Positions 48,587 to 56,890 of a stretch of 64,000 bases of DNA are shown here, piece by piece. The notes beneath the pieces are model-generated. The model saw only the letters and a program-made list of their open reading frames with translations, was not told the origin of the DNA and made no database searches. The DNA comes from Herbiconiux gentiana. Its GTDB lineage: Bacteria > Actinomycetota > Actinomycetes > Actinomycetales > Microbacteriaceae. Numbering within the stretch: the first letter of the stretch is position 1; each line of letters starts with the position of its first letter. The position numbers and the translations under genes were made by a program. The stretch is from the NCBI RefSeq assembly GCF_024978135.1, contig NZ_JANTEZ010000002.1, forward strand, positions 620,001-684,000, read 5' to 3'.

Positions 48587-49801
48587 ATGAACGCGCAGGC
48601 GATCCTCGTCTGCGCGTTCATCGCGTCGGCGCAGATGACCTGGGGCGTCATCGTGCCGGCCCTGCCCCTGCTGGTCGAGCGCTTCGGCATCGGCACCGGC
48701 AGCATCGGCCTCCTGCTCGCGGCGTTCGCGATCGGGCGCGTGATCGCGAACGTCCCCGCCGGTCTCGCTCTGCGGCGCGTCCCGCCCCGGCGCTTCCTGC
48801 AGATCGTGTCGGTTCTGCTGGCGGTGGTCACGGCGGTGACGGGGCTGCTGCCGAGCGAGCCGCTGCTCCTCGCCGCCCGGCTGGTGGCGGGGGTGCTCGG
48901 CGGCGCCGCCGTGACGATCGGCTTCTCGGTGCTCGTGGCGGGCGCCCCGGCCGACCGCCGTGGCCGCACCATGTCGACGGCCACCGTGGTGATGATGAGC
49001 GGGTCCGCCGTCGGCGCCCTCGTGGGCGGCGTCGCGGTCACGGTGCTCGGGGTGGCCGGCGCGTTCGCCGTGGCGGTCGTGCCCCTCGTCGCCTGTCTGC
49101 TCGTCGACCTGGTGCGGCCGGCGGCCGGGTACTGGGCGGCGTTCAGTCCGTCGGCCGAGGCGGGGGCGACCAAGGCGGGGGCGGCGACGGATGCCCGATC
49201 CGCACCCTCGGGCACACCTCGCCCTCGCCCCGCCGGCACCGGTGGGCTCGTGGTGGGCCTGATCGCCATTTCGTTCGCCACCTACCTGGCCCGGTTCGCC
49301 GGCGAGCAGGGCCTGATCCCGGTGCTCGCCTACGATTCGGGCGGGCTCACTCCCCTCACCCTCGGTGTCGCCATGGCCGTGGGCACCGTGGTCAGCATCG
49401 CCGCCCTGCCGCTGGTCGGGCACGTCGTGGACCGCGGCGCGCGCCTGGCTGTGCTGCTGCCCTCGGCGCTCGTCGGCGCCGGCGCCCTGCTGCTGTTCCC
49501 GATCGCCACCGAGCCGCTCGCCTTCGGTGCCGCGATCGTCGTGTACTACGTCTCCACCAGCATCGCCGGGGTGGTGCCGAACGTGCTCACGAGCGAGCGG
49601 TTCGAGCCCGCGGCGGCGGGAGCCGTGGTCGGGTTCACCCGAACGGCCGGTGACATCGGCTCGGCGGTGGGCCCGCTCGCGGTGTTCGCGCTCGCCGACG
49701 CGGCGGGCGCGGAGGCGGCGGTGGCGGTGATCGCGGCCGTGCTCGTCGTGGCGCTGGTGCTGCTGGCCCCGGCGGTGGCGCGCCGCCCGGCCGCGCCGTA
49801 G
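48587..49801 (+). CDS. Major facilitator superfamily transporter
   Basis: 404 residues with 12 TM helices. ATG 48587 begins with MNAQAILVCAFIASAQMTWG; the inter-helix 2-3 loop ALRRVPPRRFL resembles MFS motif A (G-x-x-x-D-R-x-G-R-R-x-x) only loosely. The long central loop (about 180-225) is Ala/Pro-rich. The start is 41 bp after the lipoprotein stop, so they are one transcription unit. It could import the substrate or export a product; direction is not evident. Confidence 0.85.
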   Translation: MNAQAILVCAFIASAQMTWGVIVPALPLLVERFGIGTGSIGLLLAAFAIGRVIANVPAGLALRRVPPRRFLQIVSVLLAVVTAVTGLLPSEPLLLAARLVAGVLGGAAVTIGFSVLVAGAPADRRGRTMSTATVVMMSGSAVGALVGGVAVTVLGVAGAFAVAVVPLVACLLVDLVRPAAGYWAAFSPSAEAGATKAGAATDARSAPSGTPRPRPAGTGGLVVGLIAISFATYLARFAGEQGLIPVLAYDSGGLTPLTLGVAMAVGTVVSIAALPLVGHVVDRGARLAVLLPSALVGAGALLLFPIATEPLAFGAAIVVYYVSTSIAGVVPNVLTSERFEPAAAGAVVGFTRTAGDIGSAVGPLAVFALADAAGAEAAVAVIAAVLVVALVLLAPAVARRPAAP

Positions 49802-49855
49802 GCCGACCGCGCCCGCCGCCAGCGCCGCAGCGCGACCGCGCCGAAGCCCCGGCCC

Positions 49856-50686
49856 CTAAAGATCCGTCCGCGACGGCTCCAGCGCGATCCGCACCTGATC
49901 GGAGCGCTGGCGCCCGTGGTAGATCATCACCACGGTGCCGCCCGGCTCCCGCACGGTCGTCTCAATGAACAGCAGGGGTGTGCCCACCTCGGTCGACAGC
50001 AGCTCCGCCGCCGAGAGGTCGGCCGAGATCGCGCTGATCTGCCGGTCGGCCGTCAGGCGCTCGTGCCCGAATCGGCTCTCGATGATCTCGAAGACGTCGT
50101 CGTTCGCGTCGGCCCGCCCGAACTCGTCGCCCGGCCGCAGCGGCAGGTAGTAGGTGCGCAGCGAACCGGGGCGCCCCTGGTAGAGGATGACCCGCTCGAA
50201 CACGGCCATCCGGTCGACCGTGTCGTCGAACAGCGCCGCCATCGGGGTCGGCACCGCGGTGGTCTCGCGCCAGCCGATCAGCACGTAGTCGTGGTCGACG
50301 GGCGCCGGGACGATCTTCAGCTGATCGAGCAGCCGGTCGGTGCGCCAGGTCAGCGGCCGCGGATGCGCGTACGTCCCCTGCCCGGCGGTGCGGCCGATGG
50401 TGTTCTCCTGCACGAGCATCTGCATCGCGATGCGGGCGGTGTTCCTGGTGCAGGAGAACTCGCGCGCGATCTCCTCGTCGCTCGGCAGCCGCTCCCCGTC
50501 GGTGGCGCCCGAGAGCACGAACGCCGAGACGAGGTCGCGCAGCCGCCGCGCCTCGTCCTGCCGGCGGTGCTGGCCGAGGTCGAGGATCTTGTCCTCGGTG
50601 AAGCTGCGCCGGCGCGGCGGCCCGGAGGCGCGGCCGAGGCCGGCCGGTGTGCGCCCGGCGGGCTCGATCGGGTTCTCGGGACTCAC
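49856..50686 (-). CDS. GntR family regulator with UTRA domain
   Basis: 276 residues. The GntR winged HTH is at about 45-110 (LPSDEEIAREFSCTRNTARI and GTYAHPRP). A UTRA ligand-binding domain (HutC type) occupies about 125-270, including VFERVILYQGRPGSLRTYYL. Lies between the MFS gene (convergent) and the monooxygenase genes; the gene is 12 bp after the NtaA-type monooxygenase on the same strand, so it may be co-transcribed with it. It probably senses the substrate or an intermediate (inference). GTG 50686 is the start; the N-terminal ~45 residues are Pro/Arg-rich. Confidence 0.87.
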   Translation of the reverse strand: MSPENPIEPAGRTPAGLGRASGPPRRRSFTEDKILDLGQHRRQDEARRLRDLVSAFVLSGATDGERLPSDEEIAREFSCTRNTARIAMQMLVQENTIGRTAGQGTYAHPRPLTWRTDRLLDQLKIVPAPVDHDYVLIGWRETTAVPTPMAALFDDTVDRMAVFERVILYQGRPGSLRTYYLPLRPGDEFGRADANDDVFEIIESRFGHERLTADRQISAISADLSAAELLSTEVGTPLLFIETTVREPGGTVVMIYHGRQRSDQVRIALEPSRTDL

Positions 50687-50698
50687 GGTCTCAGACTC

Positions 50699-52045
50699 TC
50701 ACGCGAAGGCGGGCACCCCGAGGGTGTCACGGAGGGTCGTGCCGTCGTACCGGGTGCGGAACCGCCCGCGCCGCTGCAGCTCGGGCACGAGCAGCCCCAC
50801 CACGTCGATCAGGTCGCGGGGTGTGACCTGCGGATGCGCGACCATGAAGCCGCCGCGACTGCCGGTGGCCTCGTACGACTCCTCGAGGTAGTCGGCCACC
50901 TCGGCCGCGCTCCCGGCCACGGTGTGCTCGTAGCCGGTGGCCACCTTCCACAGCGACTCGAAGAACTCCTCGCGGCTCAGCTCCGCGTCGGCGCCGTGCT
51001 CGTTCACGAGATCGCGGAAGCCCATCGGGCTCGCCTGCTTCGCGACCACCTCGGCCGTCAGCTCGGTGAGCGTGAAGCGGGACGGGAGCTTGGCGAAGTC
51101 GTAGCCGGTGTTGTTCGCGAACTGCGCGGCGGCGGCCTCGGGCGGGAGGAGGTCGGCGAGCTGCTGCTTGCGGCGGAGGGCGTCGTCGGTCGTCTCCCCG
51201 ACGATCAGCTGCAGGTCCCAGAGGATGCCGACCCGCGACGGGTCGCGACCCTGCTCGAGGAGGGCCTCGTCGAGCGCCGCACGGTGTTTCGCGCGGTCGC
51301 CGTTGTCGAAGGCTCCGCCGAACACCACGTCGGCGAACGTCGACGAGGCCCGGATGCCGCGCGGCGACCCGCCCGCCTGGATCAGCACCGGCGCCTGCTG
51401 CGGACTCGGTACCGAGTTCAGTGGGCCCTTCACCTGGAAGAACTCGCCCGCGTGGTCGATCGGCCGGATCCGGCCGGGCTCGGCGACCATCCCCGTCTCC
51501 CGGTCCCAGACGAAGGCGTCCTGGTCGACGCTGCGCCAGAGCTCCTGGCAGACGGTGACGAACTCCTCCATCCGGCGGTAGCGGGCGTCGTGGTCCATCA
51601 GCGCGTCGAAGCCGTAGTTGGCCGCATCCGCTCCCCGGCTGGAGGCCACCACGTTGAAGGCCATCCGGCCCTGGGTGACGAGGTCGAGCGAGTTCAGCAG
51701 CCGGGCGACGTAGAACGGATGCATGAAGGTCGACGAGTAGGTCAGCCCGAAGCCGATGTGCTGCGTCTGCTGCGCGAGGGCCGCGATGAACGGGCTCATG
51801 TCCTGCCGCGGGTAGCCGATGCCCCACTCCACGGCCGCGTCGATCGAGTCGCCGTAGGTGGACGGGATGCCGGAGCCGTCGCCGAAGAACACCATGTCGA
51901 GGCAGCCGCGCTCGGCGGCGAGCAGCAGCTCGGTGTACATCCGCAGGTCGGGGAAGGTGCGGCCCTCCCACGACCCGGGCAGCCGCCACCGGCCCTGGTG
52001 GTGCGAGAAGGAGAGGTCGAGGGCGAGGCTCATCTGGTAGGGCAC
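50699..52045 (-). CDS. NtaA/SnaA/DszA-type FMNH2-dependent monooxygenase
   Basis: 448 residues, a TIM-barrel bacterial luciferase-family enzyme. Seen: LTYSSTFMHPFYVARLLNSL, GRMAFNVVASSRGADAANYG (the family's flavin/phosphate loop), VLIQAGGSPRGIRASS and HAGEFFQVKGPLNSVPSPQ. The last two blocks are the NtaA/EmoA/DszA signature (nitrilotriacetate, EDTA, dibenzothiophene sulfone, pristinamycin). It needs reduced FMN from a partner reductase; two such genes lie at 45881 and 46419. The exact substrate is not deducible. It lies 6 bp after the RutA-like gene. Confidence 0.9.
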   Translation of the reverse strand: MPYQMSLALDLSFSHHQGRWRLPGSWEGRTFPDLRMYTELLLAAERGCLDMVFFGDGSGIPSTYGDSIDAAVEWGIGYPRQDMSPFIAALAQQTQHIGFGLTYSSTFMHPFYVARLLNSLDLVTQGRMAFNVVASSRGADAANYGFDALMDHDARYRRMEEFVTVCQELWRSVDQDAFVWDRETGMVAEPGRIRPIDHAGEFFQVKGPLNSVPSPQQAPVLIQAGGSPRGIRASSTFADVVFGGAFDNGDRAKHRAALDEALLEQGRDPSRVGILWDLQLIVGETTDDALRRKQQLADLLPPEAAAAQFANNTGYDFAKLPSRFTLTELTAEVVAKQASPMGFRDLVNEHGADAELSREEFFESLWKVATGYEHTVAGSAAEVADYLEESYEATGSRGGFMVAHPQVTPRDLIDVVGLLVPELQRRGRFRTRYDGTTLRDTLGVPAFA

Positions 52046-52051
52046 GGGCGG

Positions 52052-53119
52052 TCAGCCTTTCGTCGGCAGGTGGTCGAGCAGGGGCATGACCTCGGTGCCG
52101 AAGCGCTCGAGGCCCTCCTCGAAGTCGTCGAAGGTGAGCATCGTGCCGGCCGTTCCGGGCACCGCCGCGATGGCGTTGAGGTGGTCGGCCACGGTCTGCG
52201 GCGATCCGACGAGGGCGCGACCGCCGTAGAACGGCGAGACGTCGGCGCGGTGGCTCGCGGCCACGGCCGCGCTCGAGCCGTCGGTGCTGGTGTCGTTGGA
52301 GTACTCGCGCACCATCCCCTCCACCGCGCCCCGGTCGACCCCGCGCTGGTAGAGCTCGACCTTGCGGGCCGCATCGGCATCCGTGTCGCCCATCACGAGG
52401 AGGGTCGTCGCGAACGAGCCGGGTGTGCGGCCGAGGCTCTCGCTCTCGGCGGCGAGGTGGGCGTTCGAGGCGGCCACCTCCTCGGCGCTCTGGCCCGAGC
52501 CGAAGTGGTAGTCGGCGTACTCGGCCACGAAGCGGCGGCCGCGCGGCGAGGAGCCGGCCGAGATGAGGTCGATGTGCCCGACGGGGGTCGGCAGCACCTC
52601 GCAGTCCTCGATGTCGAAGTACTCGCCGTGGAAGGTGACGCGGCCGGTCTCCCACGCGGTGAGCAGGATCTGGGTGAACTCGCTGAGGTAGTCGTAGCGG
52701 TAGCCGTAGTAGTCGTCACCGCGCCACGCGCCCATCTGCGCGTACTCGCTGCGGTTCCAGCCCGCCACCAGGTTGATGCCGAAGCGGCCGCCCGAGACCT
52801 CGTCGATCAGCTGCGCCATCTTCGCCACCACGATCGGGTTGTAGCTGAGCGGGGAGACGGTGGCGTAGAGCTTGATGGTGCTCGTGATCGGGGCGAGCGA
52901 CGCCATCAGGGTCATCGGGTCGATCGTGTGGTTCCAGTGCCGGGTCTCGCCGCCGTAGCCGCGGTACTTCAGCATCGCGAGGGCGAAGTCGAGGCCGTGG
53001 TGCTCGGCCTTCTCGACGATGCGGCGCTGCAGGGCGAAGGTCGGCTCGTACTGCGGCGAGGTGGTGGAGAGGATCCAGCCGTTGTTGCCGACGGGGAGGA
53101 AGACGCCGTAGCTGACCAT
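52052..53119 (-). CDS. RutA-like FMNH2-dependent pyrimidine-type monooxygenase
   Basis: 355 residues, bacterial luciferase family, closest in motifs to RutA: YGVFLPVGNNGWILSTTSPQ, EKAEHHGLDFALAMLKYRGY, then FGINLVAGWNRSEYAQMG and GTAGTMLTFDDFEEGLERFG. RutA opens the uracil ring using a flavin N5-oxygen adduct. Here the other rut genes are absent and the next gene is asparaginase-like, so the substrate may be a different cyclic amide or N-heterocycle (inference). AGGAGCACCACC precedes the ATG. It begins a tight run of monooxygenase-monooxygenase-GntR. Confidence 0.9.
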   Translation of the reverse strand: MVSYGVFLPVGNNGWILSTTSPQYEPTFALQRRIVEKAEHHGLDFALAMLKYRGYGGETRHWNHTIDPMTLMASLAPITSTIKLYATVSPLSYNPIVVAKMAQLIDEVSGGRFGINLVAGWNRSEYAQMGAWRGDDYYGYRYDYLSEFTQILLTAWETGRVTFHGEYFDIEDCEVLPTPVGHIDLISAGSSPRGRRFVAEYADYHFGSGQSAEEVAASNAHLAAESESLGRTPGSFATTLLVMGDTDADAARKVELYQRGVDRGAVEGMVREYSNDTSTDGSSAAVAASHRADVSPFYGGRALVGSPQTVADHLNAIAAVPGTAGTMLTFDDFEEGLERFGTEVMPLLDHLPTKG

Positions 53120-53151
53120 GGTGGTGCTCCTGTTCTGCGGGGGTGGCGCGG

Positions 53152-54822
53152 CTAGTGGGTGTCGAAGACGGTCTGGTACCCGGCCACCGCGGCACGGATG
53201 GCGTCGAGCTCGGCCGGGGTCGGCGCCTCCGGGTCGGCGGGCAGCGGCAGCGCACCGAATTTGAGCAGGCAGGCCATCAGCAGGATGCGGGCCTTCGGTG
53301 CCGAGAGGTTGCTGCCGCGGATGAACAGGCCGCCGATCGTCGACTGCCCGAACGCGTAGCCGCCACCGCCGCGGCCGACCGCCACCACGGGCATCCCTCG
53401 GAAGACGCCCTTCAGCAGCGCCGCCCGCATGGACTCGTAGACACCGCCGTACGGCGCGGAGCCCTCGGCCACCAGACCGGAGAGCGGGTGGTCGCGCAGG
53501 TTCTTCTCGATCCGGGCCAGGATCTCGACCTCGCTGTCGGCGCTGTCGCTGAAGTCGTCCTGCCCGTAGTTGACGTAGCGGGCGATGGTCACCTTCGGCA
53601 TCGCCTCGGGGCGGAGGTGACCGGCGTCGTCTCGGGTCACGACGGCGTCGCCGTGGAGGCCGGGCACCGCATCCGGGAGCCGGTCGAGGCGCAGCACCGA
53701 GGTGGAGGTGTGGCGGGCGACCGGCACGAAGGAGAGCACCGGGTCCTCGACGGTGTTGCCCACGATGCCGCCGTGGCCGCCGTAGGCGATGTAGCCGCCG
53801 GGACGCGCATCCGCCTTCTGCACCTCGCGGCTGGTGAAGATCTGGCCGTTCTGGATCATCACCGCACCGACCCGGTCGTCGCCGTGCTCGTCGGCCCAGA
53901 CGCCCGACGCGATGTAGTTGACCGACTGCACGAGGTTGTGGTCGCCGTCGTTGCCGAAGACGCCGTGGCCGTACTGCGAGCAGTTGCCGATCAACGGGCG
54001 GCGGGTCGGGATGAGGAGGTTGAGCCAGTAGACGGTCTCCTCGGTGGTGGGGCTGCCCTCGAGCCAGATGGCGCCGTCGTAGTCTCCGCCGGTGAGCGTG
54101 TCGTAGACGATGTTGGTGAGCGAGGCCAGCGTGGGCAGCGCGGGCTCCTGGCGCATCGGCATGTACGGGAAGAAGTCCTCGCCCAGCACCTCGGGCGGCA
54201 GGTCGCCCGGCTCGGTGCCGCGGCGCGCGGTGTCGGTGCGCTCGGCCGCGGGCTGCCCCTTCGTGTAGCCGCCGGAGGGCGCGGCGCGCACGAAGTCGAA
54301 GTCGGCCACGCCGCTCATCAGGTTGTTGCCGCCGTAGCCGTCGAGGCCGAAGCGGTCGATCTCGGCCACGATGCGCGAGGCGTCGGGGTAGAACAGCTGC
54401 CGGGCGGTGCCGGCGTCGTCGAACGGCCCGTCCCAGGGCTCGCCGTTCGCCTGCGTGGCCGCGTAGGGCAACGGGAACGGCCCCTTCGCCGGGTCGAGCG
54501 TCACCTCGTACACGGGCGTCCAGCCGTCGTGCTCGGTCGCGCTGAACTCACCGGTCGCCGGGTCGAGCCAGCCGTCGACGGGGCCGTAGAGCTCCCGGGC
54601 GTCCTTCTCGAGCGGATGCGCGGAGAACGCCTCGACGTAGGCGGTGACCGGCGCCGCCAGCCGCTGCGCACGCAACGACTCCGGCAGGCTCTCGTCGGCG
54701 CCGGCGAGCCCGCGCGCCTGTCGCACGGACTGGCTGGTGCGCAGAGCCGCACTGTTCTGGATGGTGGCGCGAGGCCCCGAGAAGATCACCACGGAGGCCC
54801 GGGAGGCGGGAGAGAAGGTCAC
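53152..54822 (-). CDS. Divergent asparaginase-like amidohydrolase
   Basis: 556 residues from GTG 54822, far longer than the ~330 of type II asparaginases. The first strand ASVVIFSGPRATIQ (10-22) matches the N-terminal GGTI strand but lacks the Gly-Gly. Residues ~30-230 are an extra region. AIWLEGSPTTEETVYWLNLL (251-270) aligns with the HGTDT(M/L)EET block; His, Thr and Asp become Glu, Ser and Pro, so the second catalytic Thr-Asp is lost. GAVMIQNGQIFTSREVQK (319-336) matches the strand and Lys of the family. Likely an amide hydrolase with an altered active site. TACTCT (54829-54834) ends 6 bp upstream of the start. Confidence 0.7.
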   Translation of the reverse strand: MTFSPASRASVVIFSGPRATIQNSAALRTSQSVRQARGLAGADESLPESLRAQRLAAPVTAYVEAFSAHPLEKDARELYGPVDGWLDPATGEFSATEHDGWTPVYEVTLDPAKGPFPLPYAATQANGEPWDGPFDDAGTARQLFYPDASRIVAEIDRFGLDGYGGNNLMSGVADFDFVRAAPSGGYTKGQPAAERTDTARRGTEPGDLPPEVLGEDFFPYMPMRQEPALPTLASLTNIVYDTLTGGDYDGAIWLEGSPTTEETVYWLNLLIPTRRPLIGNCSQYGHGVFGNDGDHNLVQSVNYIASGVWADEHGDDRVGAVMIQNGQIFTSREVQKADARPGGYIAYGGHGGIVGNTVEDPVLSFVPVARHTSTSVLRLDRLPDAVPGLHGDAVVTRDDAGHLRPEAMPKVTIARYVNYGQDDFSDSADSEVEILARIEKNLRDHPLSGLVAEGSAPYGGVYESMRAALLKGVFRGMPVVAVGRGGGGYAFGQSTIGGLFIRGSNLSAPKARILLMACLLKFGALPLPADPEAPTPAELDAIRAAVAGYQTVFDTH

Positions 54823-54967
54823 GCTGGAAGAGTAGGACGCGCCTGTTTCACCGGCGTTGCGTGGATGTGTTGACCGCGCTTCGCCACCGCGCACGGCCCG
54901 CAGGGCCCGGAATCACGCGGGCGGGGCTCGGCGTGGGTGGGGCTGCGCCGGTTCTAAGCTGAGGCCC

Positions 54968-55861
54968 GTGCTGATCCGCGACGGCTTCCCCGGGCAGCGA
55001 CTGCGGGTGCTTCCGAGGCCCCGGGTCGCCGAGGCGCTGGCGGCTCCGATCACGAGGCGGATGCTCGTGACCGACGCCGGCCATTTCCCCCACGCCGCGG
55101 CGCACGGCCGCGATCGGCCCCGGGGCGCGGAGGAGGTGGTGGTCATCCTCTGCACCGGAGGGGCCGGCCGGCTCGAGGTGCGGGGTGACGAGCATCCGAT
55201 GGCACCGGGCGTGGTCGCCGTCATACCGCGCGGCGAACCGCACCGCTACCGTGCCGATCCGCGCGACCCCTGGACGATCTGGTGGATGCACGTGACCGGC
55301 GGCGACGCCGACGACCTCGCGGCGGCCATCACCCGGCCTTCGGACGACTTCGCGCCCGTGCTGCAGGTGCACGACCCCTACGCCGCGAAGTCGGCCCTGG
55401 AGCACGCCCTCGTCTCGCTGGAGCGGGACGAAACGGTGGCGAGCCTCGTGTCGGCCTCGGGTGCCGCCTGGGGTCTGCTCGCCCAGCTCGCCGCCGATCG
55501 GGCGCGGGGCGCGAATCAGGCGGGCGACCCGATCCTCGCGGCGCAGGACTACCTGCGGGAGAACCTCGAGACCACGACCGGCGTGGCCGAGCTCGCCGCC
55601 ATCGCAGGGCTCAGCACCTCGCACTTCTCGGCCCGGTTCCGCCAGGCCTCGGGGATGGGCGTCGTGGAGTACCACAAGCGCCTCCGCAGCGCCCGGGCGC
55701 GGGAGCTGCTGATCACGACGGAGGCGACGGTGGCCGACATCGGGCGGGCCGTGGGGTACGAGGACGCGTTCTACTTCTCACGGCAGTTCCGCGCGATCAA
55801 CGGCACGAGCCCGAGCGGCTATCGGGCGGCCTTCCGGGATCGCTCGCGCCCGCACGACTGA
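54968..55861 (+). CDS. AraC family regulator (cupin plus HTH)
   Basis: 297 residues. The N-terminal AraC-type cupin domain (about 20-150) contains VVVILCTGGAGRLEV and DPWTIWWMHVTG, the arabinose-binding-domain pattern. The C-terminal two HTHs are VAELAAIAGLSTSHFSARFR and VADIGRAVGYEDAFYFSRQF. Divergent from the asparaginase-like gene across 145 bp; it likely regulates that gene and the pathway (inference). The GTG start is supported by TAAGCT (54955-54960), 7 bp upstream, so the transcript is probably leaderless. Confidence 0.88.
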   Translation: MLIRDGFPGQRLRVLPRPRVAEALAAPITRRMLVTDAGHFPHAAAHGRDRPRGAEEVVVILCTGGAGRLEVRGDEHPMAPGVVAVIPRGEPHRYRADPRDPWTIWWMHVTGGDADDLAAAITRPSDDFAPVLQVHDPYAAKSALEHALVSLERDETVASLVSASGAAWGLLAQLAADRARGANQAGDPILAAQDYLRENLETTTGVAELAAIAGLSTSHFSARFRQASGMGVVEYHKRLRSARARELLITTEATVADIGRAVGYEDAFYFSRQFRAINGTSPSGYRAAFRDRSRPHD

Positions 55862-55867
55862 CCGGGC

Positions 55868-55940
55868 GAGCCGCCTCAGCGCACCTGCTTCGGGAGCCGC
55901 CTCAGCGCACCTGCTCAGGAGCCGCCTCAGCGCACCTGCT
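55868..55940. repeat. Three tandem copies over the pdxY stop codon
   Basis: A 22-bp unit occurs at 55868, 55894 and 55919 (spacing 26 and 25 bp). The last copy is the true 3' end of the pyridoxal kinase gene (codons Gln-Val-Arg-stop, read on the minus strand); the other two are non-coding duplicates in the gap to the AraC stop. Confidence 0.85.
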
Positions 55941-56778
55941 CGGCCGTGAACTGCAGTCGCGGATGCGCGTAGAACTCCTGCGCCTCGACCAGCTGCAGCT
56001 CCCGCCGCCCCGAGCGGTGGGTGGTCTCGATCAGGTCGAAGACGCTCGAGACCGTGCGCTCCAGCGCCGTCGCCGCCGACCCCGTCGAGCGGTAGTGCGC
56101 CGTGAACAGCGCCGCCGTGACGTCTCCGGAGCCGTTCGCCTTGAACGGCAGCAGCGGGGTCTGCACGATCCAGGCCCCGGCGTCGTCGACGACGAGCATC
56201 TCGATGGTGTCGGGCGCGCGGTCGGGGCGCTCGACGCTCGTGACGAGCACGGTCGACGGCCCCATCGCGCGGGCGAGGTCGGCCGAGGCGAGGGTCGACT
56301 CGATCGAGCCGGGCTCGGTGCCGGTGAGGAAGCCGAGCTCGAACTGGTTCGGGGTGATGATGTCGGCCACCGGCACGACGCGGTCGCGCAGCAGATCGGG
56401 GATCTCGGGTGCGACGAAGCAGCCCGACTTCGCGTTGCCCATCACCGGGTCGCACGCGTACACGGCCGACGGGTTCGCGGCCTTGACGCGCTGCACCGCG
56501 TCGACGATCACGTCGCCGATGCCCACGCCGCCCTGGTACCCCGACAGCACCACGTCGATCTCCGACAGCACGCCGCGCTCCTCGATGCCGACGATCACGT
56601 CGTGCACGTCCTCGGGCGAGATCAGCGGCCCACGCCAGGCGCCGTACCCCGTGTGGTTCGAGAAGTTCACCGTGTAGACGGGCAGCACCTCCACCCCGAT
56701 GCGCTGGAGGGGGAACACGGCCGCGGAGTTGCCGACGTGCCCGTAGGCCACGGCCGACTGAATCGAGAGGATCTTCAC
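55927..56778 (-). CDS. pdxY: Pyridoxal kinase
   Basis: 283 residues, ribokinase-like PLP salvage kinase phosphorylating pyridoxal with ATP. Seen: VKILSIQSAVAYGHVGNSAA (substrate loop), GYQGGVGIGDVIVDAV, YACDPVMGNAKSGCF, ITPNQFELGFLTG, and the ATP/phosphate-site PFKANGSGDVTAALF with the catalytic Asp in GSGD. GTG 56778 is chosen by GGAGG about 8 bp upstream and by family length (~283). It stands just upstream of the cysteine desulfurase, itself a PLP enzyme, in the same direction. Confidence 0.92.
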   Translation of the reverse strand: MKILSIQSAVAYGHVGNSAAVFPLQRIGVEVLPVYTVNFSNHTGYGAWRGPLISPEDVHDVIVGIEERGVLSEIDVVLSGYQGGVGIGDVIVDAVQRVKAANPSAVYACDPVMGNAKSGCFVAPEIPDLLRDRVVPVADIITPNQFELGFLTGTEPGSIESTLASADLARAMGPSTVLVTSVERPDRAPDTIEMLVVDDAGAWIVQTPLLPFKANGSGDVTAALFTAHYRSTGSAATALERTVSSVFDLIETTHRSGRRELQLVEAQEFYAHPRLQFTAEQVR

Positions 56779-56890
56779 CCGACTATCCTCCGCCCTCCGG
56801 AGGCCTCCCGTCACCTCGACCGGCAGAACCCCAGCGCTCACACGGCCTCCGGCCGGGCGCCGCGGGGCCGCTGGGCCAAGACCGGCGCGG

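Noticed and set aside
49916-53155. A 1079-residue plus-strand open frame over the GntR and monooxygenase genes
   Set aside because: Composition is dominated by Gly/Arg/Val/Glu runs and it opposes three well-supported genes; no ribosome site.
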